DNA of 5,922 nucleotides, taken from positions 1-5,922 of the forward strand of contig JAEOUJ010000350.1 of the NCBI GenBank assembly GCA_016839405.1. Reading direction: 5' to 3'. Shown here one piece after another: positions 5,084-5,922 of the stretch; position 1 is the stretch's first letter, and each line of letters begins with the position of its first letter. The notes beneath the pieces are model-generated. The model did not search any database. It had not been told where the DNA came from and saw only the letters and a program-made list of their open reading frames with translations. Position numbers and translations under genes: made by a program. The stretch is from Candidatus Gerdarchaeota archaeon. Lineage in GTDB: Archaea > Asgardarchaeota > Heimdallarchaeia > JABLTI01.

Positions 5084-5106
5084 AAATTAAATCTAAAATT
5101 AAAGAT

Positions 5107-5111
5107 GGAGG
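5107..5111 (+). promoter_or_regulatory. ribosome-binding site deciding the TTG start of the secreted protein
   Basis: GGAGG ends 7 nt before the TTG at 5119-5121. It is a full match to the anti-Shine-Dalgarno core, and the codons right after the TTG encode a proper signal peptide, so start and site support each other. Confidence 0.75.
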
Positions 5112-5118
5112 AAAAAAA

Positions 5119-5922
5119 TTGAATTACAAGAAATTCATTATAGGAATAGCTCTAATAGGTTTGTTTCTAATTCCAGCCGGAGTGCAAATGGCTTCTGCCC
5201 TAGGTGATCCAATTAAATATAGCGAAATTGCTGATGCTATAACAGTAAAAACTGATTATCTTTATGTTAAAATTGTCCCAGATCAAGGGCATCTTATGTG
5301 GTGGTCAGGTCGCAATAATACAGATGAAATGTATAAATTACAATTAGTAAAAATCCAAGAATTTGGCGGTGAAGATGCAGTTCTAGATGACCATTTTGAA
5401 TTGCTTGGAATGCCTTATAATCTAATTACTGGTGATTGGAATTATATTATCGATGAACAGGAAGATCAACTAACAATTACATTAAGCATACTTGGACTAC
5501 CAAATGGCGCTGATATCTATTTAGTAATGAAAGTTTATACTGAAGATGTTCCAGTCGAAGGAACTGATTATACAGTAAAAGCTCTAGAAGAATTGAAATT
5601 CGATATCTTAGTTGATAATTGGGATTTCAGTGATAATGCTAAAGGATATGCAATCCAAACCTACTTAACGGAGTTGCGATCTCGAAATAGAATACGTATT
5701 AGAAATGGTACAATGGAAGAAAATTGCGAAAATGTTAAAACAATGCAATTCGCACCTGAAGCAGCTGATAATCCAATAGCATTTTATGCTTGGACAACTT
5801 TTGCTAAAATATACGACTCAACAGATGCTTTAATAGATACAGTTGATGTAGGAACCGCTTATTTCGATGATTTAGCTACTCCACCAGAGGAAGCAGATGG
5901 TTACCAAGAAGGATTAGCTCAC
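5119..5922 (+). CDS. secreted protein of unknown function, C-terminus beyond the window
   Basis: The frame is open for 268 codons to the right edge. Residues 1-27 form a typical Sec signal peptide: MNYKK, a hydrophobic core (FIIGIALIGLFLIP) and a likely cleavage after ASA at 25-27. The mature part is acidic, rich in beta-prone stretches and aromatic residues, with no membrane segment yet seen. Recognisable stretches are MWWSGRNNTDEMYKLQ (60-75), FDILVDNWDFS (161-171), GYAIQTYL (176-183), NRIRIRNGT (190-198) and FYAWTTFAKIYDS (222-234). From memory the layout resembles large families of exported proteins without assigned function in Asgard archaea; this is not a search result. There is one Cys in the mature part seen (203). 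Codon use looks less A/T-extreme than in the neighbours, which may mean high expression. TTG is preferred because GGAGG lies 7 nt upstream; the next ATG, at codon 24, would remove the signal peptide. Confidence 0.85.
   Translation, partial: MNYKKFIIGIALIGLFLIPAGVQMASALGDPIKYSEIADAITVKTDYLYVKIVPDQGHLMWWSGRNNTDEMYKLQLVKIQEFGGEDAVLDDHFELLGMPYNLITGDWNYIIDEQEDQLTITLSILGLPNGADIYLVMKVYTEDVPVEGTDYTVKALEELKFDILVDNWDFSDNAKGYAIQTYLTELRSRNRIRIRNGTMEENCENVKTMQFAPEAADNPIAFYAWTTFAKIYDSTDALIDTVDVGTAYFDDLATPPEEADGYQEGLAH

Larger units (their letters stand above)
4687..5106. other. A+T-rich intergenic region without a recognised gene
   Basis: Between the divergent flavoprotein and secreted-protein genes I see no protein family, tRNA or CRISPR-like repeat. 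The notable elements are two copies of CGAATATAAA, two abutting hairpins, and a 23-codon frame at 4869-4940 (MFEILKLATLIK onward) that starts about 25 nt downstream of the first copy and ends 5 nt before the hairpins. ATGAAG at 5020-5025 can pair with CTTCAT at 5043-5048, and its last five bases with CTTCA at 5031-5035, two mutually exclusive foldings. Confidence 0.4.

Noticed and set aside
4687..5106. tRNA, CRISPR or insertion sequence in the long intergenic region
   Set aside because: I saw no cloverleaf with a T-loop GTTCRA match, no regularly spaced repeats, and no transposase frame or terminal inverted repeats.

Overview
The window is strongly A+T-rich and reads as archaeal. Strong ribosome-binding sites of the GGAGG/GGGGG type precede TTG start codons at two genes, BRE/TATA-like elements are present rather than bacterial -35/-10 pairs, and one gene encodes an iron-sulfur flavoprotein with the compact cysteine motif known from methanogens. 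The secreted protein at the right edge looks, from memory only, like the exported proteins of unknown function common in Asgard archaea. A Lokiarchaeia-like Asgard host is my best guess, unverified; there is no rRNA or marker gene to settle it.

Layout. Positions 1-345 hold the possible first codons of a leftward gene and then an A+T-rich divergent promoter region with a perfect 17-nt inverted repeat. Positions 346-1291 hold a translationally coupled pair: a six-helix membrane protein and a small winged-helix regulator. Positions 1351-1838 hold two small adjacent pieces: a 55-residue ThiS/MoaD-like beta-grasp protein ending in Gly-Gly plus three Asn, and a fragment that keeps the SPASM iron-sulfur domain of a radical SAM enzyme but has lost the radical SAM core. 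Positions 1907-2287 encode a small four-helix membrane protein.

From 2347 to 4623 three genes run leftward: an iron-sulfur flavoprotein (first transcribed), a Nudix hydrolase with an intact Nudix box but an in-frame TAA at codon 34, and a patatin-like phospholipase with an added charged tail. The spacing (96 and 45 nt) allows one transcript, but the roles are not obviously linked. The 4636-5118 intergenic region carries a 16-bp palindrome in the flavoprotein promoter, two abutting hairpins and two identical 10-nt BRE/TATA-like elements. The last gene, 5119 to the edge, encodes a signal-peptide-bearing protein cut off at its C-terminus.

The most notable points are the eroded-looking beta-grasp/radical-SAM pair, the Nudix gene broken by one codon, and the palindromes placed where repressors would act. 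I do not see a complete novel defence or modification system here.
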